Shown here: one piece after another, positions 33,736-44,965 of the stretch
How positions within the stretch are numbered: position 1 is the first letter of the stretch
Layout: every line of letters starts with the position of its first letter
Notes under the pieces: generated by a model
What the model was told of the DNA's origin: nothing
Databases searched by the model: none
The model's input: the letters and a program-made list of their open reading frames with translations, nothing else
Program-made: the position numbers and the translations under genes
Assembly: GCA_030278955.1 (NCBI GenBank)
Contig: JAOANR010000001.1
Coordinates: 7,118,874 to 7,182,873 of the forward strand
Length of the DNA: 64,000 bases
Source of the DNA: Hygrophila difformis
Lineage: Eukaryota > Streptophyta > Magnoliopsida > Lamiales > Acanthaceae
Direction of reading: 5' to 3'

Positions 33736-34737
33736 TTTTATTTTATTTTATTTTTTTTGGGGGGGGAGGGGGTGATTTTATGTTATGCACCCCTCTCGTT
33801 TCACACAGAGATAAATTTTGTCCTTATATTTTTCAAAATATTTAAAAGTTTCAAGTAAGATACCCAATCTTAAATAAGTATATTCACAATTTAATACTAG
33901 TATATTCCAAATATTATCACCACCAATATATACTTTTAAGAAATGAGTACTACATTAATATACTTTCTTAATAACAAGGGTATTAATCAAGGTGGTATAA
34001 AGTTTATTGCTGTATTCTGAACACATCAACACGCTAAAATATACTGTGAGAGATTCTCGTCATAAAAAAAAAAAAAACAAAAAAAAAAAAAAAAAAACTC
34101 CAGTATACAACTTAAAGGAAGCAGTGAAGTGCCAAAGATTTAATACTCCAATCTACATGCGACACACAAATTTCAACAAATCTGCCGCAGAATGTTCAAA
34201 CTGTACTAGTATTCTTTTGTTTTTGTCTTTTATAATAGTTTTAAAAAAGAAAAAATCATTGAAATGATTAACTTATACACTCTCTGACTCTTTTTGTTTT
34301 GCATTATTGATTAAATTATACATTCTCTGACTCTGCCCGTCTAATTCCAATCCGCCCCTATTTCTCTCTTTGTTTTTTTTGTGATTTGTGTGGGATGGAA
34401 TTTTTAAAGAAAAAAAAAAATTCCAATCGGCCATTTTATATGGAGTTTGATATATTTTTCCATTCTTTTTTTCATGTCACAGTCTCTCTATTCAGTATTT
34501 ATATAATAAAGTGATCTGGTGTGATGATGAAAGCGTGAATGAAGTACGAGGACAAAAGAAAGCAGACAATAATAATCAAAATTGATGCGCATTTCCACGT
34601 TTGTGGAATCATTTTGGTAATTGATTGTTCTAATTTCTGGTAGAACTTATCAATATTTCTAGTATTTATTATTTATTTATTTATTTTTTACAAGTTCTAT
34701 TATTTATTTATTTATTGGTACCACCAGCAGTAATACT
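33386..34737. other. PMS1 3' flank and simple repeats
   Basis: Contains the presumed PMS1 3' UTR, (TTTG)n at about 33684-33699, (TTA)n at 33701-33734, a G-rich run (about 33757-33772) and an A-rich tract (34063-34098). No further gene seen. Confidence 0.6.
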
Positions 34738-34992
34738 ACTGTCTCAATATAATTGTTACAATCCCCTCCAGCACGTATATCGAGACTCATTTTTAATGGT
34801 TAATAATTTAAATTGTGTACAATAAAAAATTATAAAAAGTTGATATTCTAAAATTACAAGATTGGACGAATCTAACAAGATCTCACTTGACTATATTTTT
34901 TCTTGCATAATAACTATGATAAAAATTCGAGTCAAAGTTAAATAGTGAATAGTATAAAAAATGTCAAACGTAACAATTCTATTGAGACGGAG
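34738..34992. mobile_element. Stowaway-like MITE (family A)
   Basis: Left ACTGTCTCAATATAATTGTT, right CTATTGAGACGGAG|TA. Interior GACGAATCTAACAAGATCTC. Very close to the copies at 18917 and 27205. Confidence 0.8.
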
Positions 34993-35404
34993 TAATATTT
35001 ATTGCTTGTCCCTCGACAACAAATTAAATTTCAAAAAGGACACCACCTCTTTGAATACGACATACTTACTGTTGTTAAAATTATGTGTTCATGCCGATGG
35101 ATCGAATGTTCTACTGTAATAGTAAAATAAAAACATGAAACCTTCATTAAGTTGTTTAACTATTTAAAAGTCATTTAATGTAACAAATTCGAAATAACGT
35201 GCATGTAATTGGCAAATGTCTACTTCATTAATGGTCCCTAATGAAAATTATTATAGTGTGATTGTGTGGATTGTCACTCGGGTACGTGATAGCTTTTATT
35301 TTTATTTACTTATTTAGGGTAGAATTTTAGTATATAATGAGATTTTTATTATAAATAAATAGTATGTATGTGAATAATAAATAAAGTGGCCGGGTGAATC
35401 AATT

Positions 35405-35446
35405 TTTATTTATTTTTGGTGAAAGAGACGCAAACGCGTCGGCTAA
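35405..35446 (-). mobile_element. 42-bp LINE 3'-end micro-insertion with 16-bp target duplication
   Basis: GCCGGGTGAATCAATT occurs at 35389-35404 and again at 35447-35462. The 42 bp between reads, on the minus strand, as a GC-rich tail ending TCTCTTTCACCAAAAA followed by an A/T-rich tail. This resembles the 3' end of the LINE at 5400-5423 (CTGTTTCACCAAAAA). An extreme 5' truncation. Confidence 0.78.
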
Positions 35447-35849
35447 GCCGGGTGAATCAATTAGGTCCCATTAGTATATATACTTCCTACTCTTTATTAA
35501 TTACAATAGTAAGTACTCCATATATATATATATATAGATATAGGGTTTTGGTTAGGGTGCGATCAAGTCATTTGACTTGATGTGCTGCGGAAGATTCCCA
35601 CCATTGATTAATTTTATAAATCAACGGTTGAGATTAACTTGAAGGTTAAAATAGTAAATTTGCTATATTATTTGAGAATGAACGTTCTTATTCTTCTTCT
35701 TCCGTTCTTCTTCTCTTCTTCTTTGCATTTCAAGGATTGATATCATACTACCCTCCAATTTGCTTAATTATGCTGCTATACATAGATATACGTCGCTGAA
35801 ATATTTTTAAATAAAGTCATTGAATTGTTCATGAAAACGTACCCGAAAT

Positions 35850-36460
35850 ATTCTAGTTGAGTCGCTGAATTATTCTTCGTAGCATCGCTGAATTATTCTT
35901 CATAGCATCGCTGAATTATTCTTCATAGCATCGCTGAATTCTTCTTGACAGCCTCGCTGAATTCTTCTTTGTAGCGTCGCTGAATTCTTCTGTGTAATGT
36001 GGCTGAATGCTGAACTCTTCTAGATTAGTGTCGTTTAAATATTTTTTATTTGAAATTATCTATTAATATATTTGTTACCATTCGTTGATGATTATTTGAA
36101 AATATTATATTAGATATGATATTATTTACCAAATATTAGATATGATAACATACTAAATATAGGTTTACCAAATATTAGATATGATATTATTTACCAAATA
36201 TTAGATATGATAACAGAATTGTTTTTGGTAGCATCGCTGAATCATTCTTGGTAGCGTCGCTGAATTCTGCTTGGTACCATCGCTGAATTACTCTACCTGA
36301 TCTCGCTGAAATATATTTGATAGCATCCCTTCATTATTTTTGATAGCATCACATAATTGTTTTTGGTAGCATCGCTGAATTATTCTAGGTTGCGTCGCTG
36401 AATTATTCTTGGTATCATCGCTGAATTATGCTAGATACGGTCGGTGAAATATATTTGATA
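35850..36460. repeat. Short tandem repeat, left half
   Basis: About 15 degenerate units of 22-24 bp built on ATCGCTGAATTATTCTTGGT, interrupted around 36040-36210 by an AT-rich block with its own repeats of ACCAAATATTAGATATGAT. The same unit continues on the other side of the gypsy element (44678-44790), as does the AT block (about 44840-44940). Confidence 0.85.
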
Positions 36461-36465
36461 GCATC

Positions 36466-37163
36466 TGCCATGGATCGGGATTAGACACAATATTCGATGA
36501 TGAACAAGATGAAGAACAAAGATTAACAATGATGAACTCAAAATGAAAATAAAAGGATAGGTTGAGATTTCCTTTACCGAAAGCTTAATCTTGGATCAAT
36601 GGACACACCAAATGAGCCACGATTCCCTCGATCAACAATCTTCAAGGTGTCGATACGATCAAGCACATCTCAAGCTTGAAAGGAATTATCCAACAAGGGA
36701 TGAATTCATGGGTGACCTTTCAAACAAGATATAAACACTCTCCAAGTGATTTCCATTATATTCATTCAAAGGGTGCATTACAAAGTGTTGGTAATGCCCT
36801 ATATATAGGCAAACCATATTACATGGAATTAAACAACTTGCTATGTAAATTAAACAAGTACCAAAGCTACGGAAATAATAAAGTCTAAGTACATCCATAA
36901 TGTGTTGGTGGTCTTGCTTGTGGGCCTTGAGCTCGTGTGGGTCTCGACACTTCTACTTCTTCATTAAGTTCCTTGGCCCAACATCTTCAATTAAACGGAT
37001 TATCAATCTCGGCCCGTTTTTATCCGGGTAGCTCAATTTTTGTTCCCACACCTCGGATTCATCGGATAGTATTTTGGCGATGGTGTTGAGGAACCTCTTG
37101 GCACGTTGCTTAGAGCAGGGTCCTTCCGGGATGCTAAGTGCTACAGTTCCGGCTCCCATGCCA
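36466..37163 (-). repeat. 3' LTR of the gypsy element
   Basis: 698 bp. In element orientation it begins TGGCATGGGAGCCGG and ends CGATCCATGGCA. It contains the last 71 codons of the gag-pol frame (37163-36953) and a TATATATAGG motif (about 36810-36819). It differs from the 5' LTR at four bases. Confidence 0.95.
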
Positions 37164-40100
37164 TCCCCACCCCCTTGGGAAGGTTGATCCATCAACCGAT
37201 CAGCATTTTCCTCATCCCTCTCGAACAGTGACAGATCTGCAACATTAAAGACAGGATTAATATGACCATATTCTTCAGATAATTGCAATTTGTACGCATT
37301 ATTATTAATCCTTTCTAAAACTTTAAATGGTCCATCTCCTCGCGGAGATAATTTGTTGCGTCTGCTCGCTGGGAATCGTTCCTTTTTCCAATTGAGCCAC
37401 ACCCAATCTCCGGGATCAAGCTTCAGTTCCTTCCGACCACGGTTGTTATATTTGGCATAACCTTCAGCAGCTTTGACTAGTCTGTTCTTTACATCAGCAT
37501 GCATTTCTTTGATTGCTCGCCCCCTGTCCCTGCCATTGATATTCAAATGCTCATTGCGAGGCAATGGCAACAAATCAAGCGGTGTCAGTGGGTTAAACCC
37601 GTACACAACCTCAAATGGTGACATATGTGTTGCGCTGTGTACATGTCTATTATATGCAAATTCAATGTAAGGTAAGCATTCATCCCAACTTTTACTGTTA
37701 GTAGCAGTGATAATTCTAAGTAAATTACCTAAAATTCGATTTACTGCTTCAGTTTGCCCATCAGTTTGGGGGTGATATGCAGTGGAAAATAACAGTCTTG
37801 TCCCAATCTCAGCCCACAAGGATTTCCAAAAATAACTTACAAATTTTGCGTCCCTGTCGGAAACAATTGTCCGTGGCACACCGTGGAGTCTCACAACTTC
37901 CTTGAAGAATATCTTGGCCACGTGGTGTGCATCGTTCGTTTTGGCACAGGGAATAAAATGCGCCATCTTCGAGAACCTATCAACAACCACAAAAATAGAA
38001 TCTTTAGCCCGAGCAGTGCGAGGCAATCCCAAAACAAAGTCCATAGATAAATCAATCCATGGCCCCTCTGGTGCAGGTAAGGCTTGATAAAGTCCATGTG
38101 GCTTGGTGGTTGACTTGGCCCTCAAACAGATAATGCACTTGTTGATGAAGTCACTGACTTGTTTCTCCATTCCTGGCCAATAAAAACGTTCAGTTAGGAC
38201 ACTCATAGTTGCAATTCTACCAAAGTGACCCATCATGTCACCAGAATGTGCTTCAGTAATTAGAAGTTCTCTGATGGATCCTTTTGGTATACATAATTTA
38301 TTTTCAAAATAAAGAAAACCATTCAATTGAGAATATTCTTTAAAGGATATTTTGTCGGTTTTCTTGTAGATCTCCCCAAAATCAGCATCTTGAGCATATA
38401 GGTCCTTTATGTGCTCGAATCCGATCAGATGCATAGTTGCAAAAGCTGCGAGATTCAGTCTTCTTGATAAGGCATCAGCAACCACGTTATCTTTCCCCTT
38501 CTTGTAACAGATCACATACGGGAATGATTCAATGAATGAGCTCCATCGGGCATGTCTTGCATTTTTCAGTTGCCCCTGTCCTCGGATATGCTTCAGTGTC
38601 TCATGATCTGTGTGGATAATAAACTCTCTACCTCGCAAGTAGTGTTGCCATGTCCGCAATTCTTGTACCACAGCATACAATTCCTTGTCATACGTGGAGT
38701 AGTTCAGTTGAGCTGCTCCAAACTTCTCACTGTGGTAGGCAATCGGCTTCCCATCTTGCAACAATACTGCGCCCATGCCGGTTCCGGATGCGTCGCATTC
38801 GATCTCAAATGGAAGGTCAAAATTCGGAAGTGCTAATACCGGCGCACGGGTGAGCTTATCCTTTAACTCTTCAAATGATTTTTGCTCCTTTAGTCCCCAT
38901 TTGAATTGGAGCCCCTTCTTCAGCAATGAGGTCATCGGTGCGGCAATCACACTGAACTGTGGCACGAATCTTCTGAAAAACCCGCACATACCCAAAAATC
39001 TTCTTACTTCATTAACGTTGGTAGGTGATGTCCATTCAGAAATTGCTTTGATCTTGGACTCATCCACCTTCAGTCCATTTCCTCCAACGATGAAGCCTAA
39101 GAATGTGACTTCAGGCACGTGGAAGGTGCACTTCTCGAAATTTGCATAAAGCTCGGCCTTCCTCAGCTTGATAATTACCTGCACAACATGCTTTACATGA
39201 TCAGATTCGTTGTGACTATAAATAAGAATATCATCAAAGTACACAACAACGAATTTTCCAATGAACTCCCTTAAAGTTTCATTCATGAGCCTCATAAATG
39301 TGGAGGGAGCATTAGTAAGTCCGAAGGGCATCACGAGCCATTCATACAGTCCGAACTTGGTTTTGAAAGCTGTTTTCCATTCGTCTCCTGGCTGCATGCG
39401 GATCTGGTGATAACCGCTTTTCAAATCTATCTTCGTAAAAATACTTGCTCCACCGAGCTCATCGAGCATGTCATCGAGTCGCGGGATCGGATGGCGGTAC
39501 TTGATTGTAATTGCATTAACAGCTCGGCAGTCAACGCACATCCTCCACGTTCCATTTTTCTTCGGTACCAGCAATACCGGTACTGCACATGGAGATAGAC
39601 TCTCCCGAACCCAACCTTTGTCCAACAGTTCTTGAACTTGCTTTTGGACTTCTTTCGTTTCCTCGGGGTTCATGCGGTATGCAGGCCTATTTGGAACTGA
39701 CGCTCCTGGTACGAAGTCAATCCGATGCTCTACACCTCTCAAAGGTGGTAACCTTGCTGGCAGTTCTTCCGGAAAAACATCCATATTGTCTTGGAGCATC
39801 CTGCGAAAAATTTCAGGTATATTGAGTGTAGTAGGAGAGTTCTTAGAAGTTTCTTCAACTGGTTTAACAAAAGCTAGGAAACAGTGACCTGGTAGGGGTG
39901 CGTCCTCAATAGCTGCTTCCAGTTCTTGCTTTGTGAAAAGCAAGCATCGATCATGACCTGTCAAGGGTAAAGGAGATGGATTAGAATTATCAGAATCAAT
40001 TATAATCCCTTTACCTCTCTGTTTTCTCTTGAACTCCTCTTCCTCCTTCCGGATGTTTTCCACTAAATTTCGATGGTCAATCTTAACAGTTTTCGGCGGT

Positions 40101-42133
40101 AGTGACTTCATCATAATTCTGCTTTGGCCATTGCGGAAAGAGAGGTCATTCTCTGTGCCTCTATAGATGACTCGTTTGTCGTACATCCAAGGTCGTCCCA
40201 ATAACACATGACATGCGGTCATGGGCACTACATCGCATAAAATCTCCTCTGAGTAAGGGCCGATGGTAATTGGCACCCTGGCTTGCTTCGCGACCTTTGT
40301 AGTCCCGTGCTCATTCATCCAGTGTAGATGATATGGCTTCACATGATCTTGCATTGGTAGTCCTAATCTACGCACAGTATACAAGCTTACAGCGTTCACA
40401 CAACTACCATTGTCTACAATCAAAGAGGCTACATTGCCCTTTAATTTACAATGATAGTGAAATAAATTCTCTCTCTGTTCCGGTGCATTGCTGTTGGATT
40501 CATCAGCTTTGTCAGCGGTCAATGCCCTCATGGCGATGAAATTCGTCACATACTCTTCTTCTTCTTCTTCCAAGACTACTCGGCTCAGATCGCCCTCGTC
40601 TGGATACTGTTCATAACCACCATCTTCTTCTTCATGCTCAGCTTCCTCTCGCTCTTCATCAGAGTCAATTTCTTTCCAAGTTCCCGGTTCAATCATAACC
40701 ATTCGCCTTTCTCTTCGCGGACAATCTCGGGAATAATGACCTTTCTGTCCACACTTGAAACAAGTGACATCCTTGACGTCCCGCTTGGGCTTATCCCTTT
40801 CATCTTTCCTGTATCGGTATGGATCCTTAAAATCTTTGCTCATCTCAAATGCTTTGGGCCTGTTGGGCCTGTCATCCTTAAGTGTATTGGGCTTTCCGTA
40901 TCGGTCATGGGGCTTCAACGGCTGTTCATTTGACCTTGTTGTCCAATACTTGGTGGTGTTTGAAATGATCGTGGACTTGATCGGTCTATCCCTCAGTTGG
41001 CGATCGATCTCAATGGCTAGTTGCACCAAATGTTCCAAACCAGTGTATGTCCTTAATTTGATTTCTGCTAGGACCTCTCTTTTCAATCCTCTTTTAAACC
41101 TGGCTATCAGTAGCGGTTCATCCTCATTGATCTGGGCTCTCATCATGAGGCGTTCCAAGTCCTTGTAGTATTCGTCCACGGTTCGGTTACCCTGCACACA
41201 AAAATTAACTTTCATGTACAAGTCATCAAAATAACTACTAGGAACAAACCTCTTTTCCATTGCATGCATCAGTTCGGTCCATGTAGAAATAGGGGGAAGT
41301 CCTAGACGATGTCCATCGTGTTGAATTTTCTGCCACCACGTGAGAGCATAGTCCTTGAATTCACAAACGGCAAGTTGGATCTTTGTGAACTCGTTGTATT
41401 GTTGGCAATCGTAGATCAACTCAATAGATTGCCTCCAATCGATGAATTCCTCTGGATCATTCGTGCCCTTGAATGCCGGAATTGTGAATTTGATTCCTCG
41501 AAGATCAGCTTCTAGTCGGTTGTGCTCAACAGGGGCTCGATGTATGTCCTCCTCCTCGAAATCGTTTTCGGGAAGGTCCACTGGAGGGGGATTTATGTTT
41601 ACCCTCTGCCGAATGGGTTGATGTAATGGTGGTCTTGGAGCTACTGCTGGGGCAGCAGGTGCCGGAGGTGGTGGTGGATTCTGGAACTGAGTATTTGTCG
41701 GGACCTGCGGTCGAGGTGGCGGCGGTGGTGCTGTTCGTGGGCCTCGTGGGCCTTGTTGTCTGTTGTATGTTCCAAATTGTAGTTCCCTCTCCTCAATGGC
41801 TGCATCTGCTTCTTCCATGCCCGATCTGTTCACTCCACTTGTGCTTCCGGGGGTGGCATTGGGAGGTGACGGAGTAGTATAGAAAGCTTCCTCAAACCTG
41901 CGCTCAACTTGTTGCATGACTCGAGTCTGGAGCGCCTCTCCCCATAAGGAATTCCCTCTCGCTACTTCGGTAGCTAAGATGTCTATGCGCTCAGTGATTT
42001 CAGTGACTCGCGCCTCAGTCTCATCTACGGTTCGGCGCATGGAATCAAAATCAGACCTTCGGGCTGTGGTCTCGGATAATGCCTGGATGGCGGCCATGAT
42101 TTGGTCAAATCTTTGATCAGTACTTCCTGCCAT
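36953..42133 (-). CDS. Gypsy gag-pol polyprotein
   Basis: 1726 residues in one frame without a gag-pol shift. In order: retrotransposon gag domain (about 220-345), CCHC knuckle CFKCGQKGHYSRDC (about 458-471), aspartic protease with the variant active site VDNGSC (about 568), reverse transcriptase with VVYFDDILIYS (about 964), RNase H starting FEIECDASGTGMGA (about 1110), integrase zinc finger (HSGDMMGHFG, CIICLRAK; about 1300), and integrase core with MDFVLGLP, SDRDAKF and TAYHPQTDGQTE (about 1345-1455). A C-terminal RFPASRRNKLSPRGDGPFK segment follows. The last 71 residues are encoded within the 3' LTR. The protease has Asn where most retropepsins have Thr or Ser (DNGS). Confidence 0.95.
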   Translation of the reverse strand: MAGSTDQRFDQIMAAIQALSETTARRSDFDSMRRTVDETEARVTEITERIDILATEVARGNSLWGEALQTRVMQQVERRFEEAFYTTPSPPNATPGSTSGVNRSGMEEADAAIEERELQFGTYNRQQGPRGPRTAPPPPPRPQVPTNTQFQNPPPPPAPAAPAVAPRPPLHQPIRQRVNINPPPVDLPENDFEEEDIHRAPVEHNRLEADLRGIKFTIPAFKGTNDPEEFIDWRQSIELIYDCQQYNEFTKIQLAVCEFKDYALTWWQKIQHDGHRLGLPPISTWTELMHAMEKRFVPSSYFDDLYMKVNFCVQGNRTVDEYYKDLERLMMRAQINEDEPLLIARFKRGLKREVLAEIKLRTYTGLEHLVQLAIEIDRQLRDRPIKSTIISNTTKYWTTRSNEQPLKPHDRYGKPNTLKDDRPNRPKAFEMSKDFKDPYRYRKDERDKPKRDVKDVTCFKCGQKGHYSRDCPRRERRMVMIEPGTWKEIDSDEEREEAEHEEEDGGYEQYPDEGDLSRVVLEEEEEEYVTNFIAMRALTADKADESNSNAPEQRENLFHYHCKLKGNVASLIVDNGSCVNAVSLYTVRRLGLPMQDHVKPYHLHWMNEHGTTKVAKQARVPITIGPYSEEILCDVVPMTACHVLLGRPWMYDKRVIYRGTENDLSFRNGQSRIMMKSLPPKTVKIDHRNLVENIRKEEEEFKRKQRGKGIIIDSDNSNPSPLPLTGHDRCLLFTKQELEAAIEDAPLPGHCFLAFVKPVEETSKNSPTTLNIPEIFRRMLQDNMDVFPEELPARLPPLRGVEHRIDFVPGASVPNRPAYRMNPEETKEVQKQVQELLDKGWVRESLSPCAVPVLLVPKKNGTWRMCVDCRAVNAITIKYRHPIPRLDDMLDELGGASIFTKIDLKSGYHQIRMQPGDEWKTAFKTKFGLYEWLVMPFGLTNAPSTFMRLMNETLREFIGKFVVVYFDDILIYSHNESDHVKHVVQVIIKLRKAELYANFEKCTFHVPEVTFLGFIVGGNGLKVDESKIKAISEWTSPTNVNEVRRFLGMCGFFRRFVPQFSVIAAPMTSLLKKGLQFKWGLKEQKSFEELKDKLTRAPVLALPNFDLPFEIECDASGTGMGAVLLQDGKPIAYHSEKFGAAQLNYSTYDKELYAVVQELRTWQHYLRGREFIIHTDHETLKHIRGQGQLKNARHARWSSFIESFPYVICYKKGKDNVVADALSRRLNLAAFATMHLIGFEHIKDLYAQDADFGEIYKKTDKISFKEYSQLNGFLYFENKLCIPKGSIRELLITEAHSGDMMGHFGRIATMSVLTERFYWPGMEKQVSDFINKCIICLRAKSTTKPHGLYQALPAPEGPWIDLSMDFVLGLPRTARAKDSIFVVVDRFSKMAHFIPCAKTNDAHHVAKIFFKEVVRLHGVPRTIVSDRDAKFVSYFWKSLWAEIGTRLLFSTAYHPQTDGQTEAVNRILGNLLRIITATNSKSWDECLPYIEFAYNRHVHSATHMSPFEVVYGFNPLTPLDLLPLPRNEHLNINGRDRGRAIKEMHADVKNRLVKAAEGYAKYNNRGRKELKLDPGDWVWLNWKKERFPASRRNKLSPRGDGPFKVLERINNNAYKLQLSEEYGHINPVFNVADLSLFERDEENADRLMDQPSQGGGDGMGAGTVALSIPEGPCSKQRAKRFLNTIAKILSDESEVWEQKLSYPDKNGPRLIIRLIEDVGPRNLMKK
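37164..37178 (-). other. Polypurine tract of the gypsy element
   Basis: On the minus strand, AAGGGGGTGGGGA abuts the 3' LTR. This is the expected plus-strand primer site. It is also read as codons of the gag-pol frame. Confidence 0.85.
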
Positions 42134-43952
42134 TTCAGTTCAAAAGCAAAGAAAACTAGATATATGTATAAGAGGTTAGTAGAAATCAACAGGAAATTTG
42201 TAGAGTGATCTCACAACTGTATCCCTCACTGTCGGTCCGAATTCTCCACCAGTTGGTTCCAATAAGCCAGATAGTGCTCAACCGTATCAACCAACGACAG
42301 ATGGTGGTAGAAATAAAATTATGGGACGCACAGTGCAAGAATCAGAATGCAGTGTTCGACTCTATCAATGAAAAGCACAGATTCTGTGTGTGATTGTAGT
42401 GCACAAATTATAGTTCGTAATTTTAATCAGCCTGCAAGCAATAAATCCGATTCCTCACAATTTTAAAGTGTAAAGATAAACCTCACAAAATAAAACACTC
42501 GGAATCACAAATATATGCCTCACACACAAACCCAATAAATACAATCGAACTGCTATCAAGCTGCGAACAAGGGTGGCCCGGTAATTAATTCACTGTTGAG
42601 GAACTCCACTATCTGCAATTGCAGACGGAGCTTCAACTCTGTGATTTGTGAAATAAATCAGAGGAACAGTGCAAGCACTTATTTCTCGAGGAATTCCACT
42701 GTCAGGTGTAGCACACTGACGGAACTTCAACCCGATAAATTGTTCGTGATTTAAATCAGTGAAATCGCACAGTTAATTAAATACCCAATTTAATTTAATC
42801 AATTGAACAATAAAAATAATTGCCCAATTAATTAAATTAAATTTTACACAATACAAACTTGGGGACCCACTTGTTGAATTGGAAATTGGCTTGTTGATTT
42901 TTACTTGTGAAAACTTGGCAGCTTTGGAAAATTGCTCTCGTTCCTCCAATAGTCAAGAAGGCAGCCTATGAGCACTCGACACTTGGCGGTCAATTGAACA
43001 CACCAAAAGGAAGTCAAGGACGTGTGGGGCCCGCAGGTGTGTAATGGCTTCACTTGCCCGTTGCCTTCATTTGATATAAGCCAAAATGTGCCCAATTCCT
43101 TTGTGTAGGTTGTGGCCCCCAATTCGGGAAAGTTTATGGGGTTTGAATTGCAATCGGTACTCCTCACAAGACAAACAATACACAAGTCCCTTTCTCTAAT
43201 TAATGCTCTTGTACCTTGTACCTCCCTTGAATTCCCAAAACACCCTTAAGATATCACTTTATGGATCAACCAAAAAGCATCAAGAACACTTATGAAGATC
43301 ATATGGTGTTCATCTTGTTCTTCAAGAACATTCAAACATTCAAAGTGCTTATAACCAATTATGAACAAACCCTAAAAATAATCCCAACTCTCAAAAATTC
43401 ACTCAACACTCCGGATTAAGCTTGCATAATAACCAATTAAGCATACAAACCAATAATCAATGCAAATATAATCCACACAGTGAGTGTTAACAGAAAATCA
43501 CAAGACCAAGAAGCAAAACATGAAGAATTTTTGGATTTTTGCACAAGAACACACATAAACTTCAAATTAGCATAACTTTTTCATCCGAACTCGGATTTGA
43601 GCAAACGATATATGAAAACTCATCTACTCGACGAGAGGATTCTAAATACATGCCCAGATTTCAGAGATTCAAACCGACCAGTTCAGAAAACGTGAAAACA
43701 GATTCTGCACAGATTTGTATTTTGAGAAATATTAGCCAAGAATTTCAAAAATTCATAGAAAATGATTTCCTTGACCAAAAATTTCGAATTTTATATGAAT
43801 CTTTATGTAATCGACCCAATGAATCCAAATATCAACTCAGATTCAGGAAATATTCAAAGGGTCAAAACGGATCTCGGATGAACAGTAACCAGTGGCTATT
43901 TTTTTGTGAGTTTTTGATTAAGGATGAAAGATATGGAAGAATAAAGGTCTAA
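42134..43952 (-). other. Long untranslated leader of the gypsy element
   Basis: About 1.8 kb between the primer site and the gag ATG. It has no conserved ORF and many short upstream ATGs, with palindromic-looking AT blocks (about 42780-42850). Confidence 0.7.
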
Positions 43953-43955
43953 TCT

Positions 43956-43969
43956 GGGCTCTGATACCA
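43956..43969 (-). other. tRNA-iMet primer binding site (gypsy)
   Basis: On the minus strand, TGGTATCAGAGCCC lies six bases after the 5' LTR. It is complementary to the 3' end of the plant initiator tRNA-Met. Confidence 0.92.
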
Positions 43970-43975
43970 AAAATA

Positions 43976-44673
43976 TGCCATGGATCGGGATTAGACACAA
44001 TATTCGATGATGAACAAGATGAAGAACAAAGATTAACAATGATGAACTCAAAATGAAAATAAAAGGATAGGTTGAGATTTCCTTTACCGAAAGCTTAATC
44101 TTGGATCAATGGACACACTAAATGAGCCACGATTCCCTCGATCAACAATCTTCAAGGTGTCGATACGATCAAGCACATCTCAAGTTTGAAAGGAATTATC
44201 CAACAAGGGATGAATTCATGGGTGACCTTTCAAACAAGATATAAACACTCTCCAAGTGATTTCCATTATATTCATTCAAAGGGTGCATTACAAAGTGTTG
44301 GTAATGCCCTATATATAGGCAAACCATATTACAAGGAATTAAACAACTTGCTATGTAAATTAAACAAGTACCAAAGCTACGGAAATAATAAAGTCTAAGT
44401 ACATCCATAATGTGTTGGTGGTCTTGCTTGTGGGCCTTGAGCTCGTGTGGGTCTCGACACTTCTACTTCTTCATTAAGTTCCTTGGCTCAACATCTTCAA
44501 TTAAACGGATTATCAATCTCGGCCCGTTTTTATCCGGGTAGCTCAATTTTTGTTCCCACACCTCGGATTCATCGGATAGTATTTTGGCGATGGTGTTGAG
44601 GAACCTCTTGGCACGTTGCTTAGAGCAGGGTCCTTCCGGGATGCTAAGTGCTACAGTTCCGGCTCCCATGCCA
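43976..44673 (-). repeat. 5' LTR of the gypsy element
   Basis: 698 bp, the partner of 36466-37163. It carries a copy of the pol C-terminal coding stretch (44669-44463) with one residue changed (G to E near the end). This copy has no gag-pol frame in front of it, so it is not expected to be translated as such. Confidence 0.95.
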
Positions 44674-44965
44674 GCATCCCTTCATTATTTTTGGTAGCAT
44701 CACATAATTATTTTTGGTAGCATCGCTGAATCATTATAGGTTGCATCGCTGAATTATTCTTGGTACCATCGCTGAATTATTCTTGCTATTAATAAATTTG
44801 ATACGTATCTTTGATCATAAAAAGATATTATTTGAAATATTAGATATGGATTACCAAATATTTGATATGATTTACCAAATAATAAATATGATAACATACT
44901 AAATATAGAGTTACCAAATATTAGATATGATAACATGTCTAAAATACTTGTTGTATCGCTGAAAT
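44674..44965. repeat. Short tandem repeat and AT block, right half
   Basis: Continues the CGCTGAATTATTCTTGGTA-type repeat interrupted by the gypsy insertion, then copies of ACCAAATATTAGATATGAT as in the left half. Confidence 0.82.

Larger units (their letters stand above)
36466..44673 (-). mobile_element. Intact Ty3/gypsy LTR retrotransposon, young
   Basis: 8.2 kb, minus strand. Identical 5-bp GCATC lies at 36461-36465 and 44674-44678. Two 698-bp LTRs begin TG and end CA and differ at four positions by eye. The tRNA-Met primer site is next to the 5' LTR and a purine tract next to the 3' LTR. One uninterrupted gag-pol frame is present. A very long leader (about 1.8 kb) separates the primer site from gag. 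With about 0.6 percent LTR divergence the insertion is evolutionarily recent. The C-terminal region and the overlap of pol with the 3' LTR resemble the CRM chromovirus clade as I recall it; the clade call is inference. Confidence 0.96.

Noticed and set aside
36676..36888. 70-codon ORFs in both LTRs (also 44186-44398)
   Set aside because: Repeated only because LTRs are identical; no domain and opposite to element orientation.
44463..44669. Separate 68-codon gene in the 5' LTR
   Set aside because: It is the LTR copy of the gag-pol C-terminus, without the rest of the frame.
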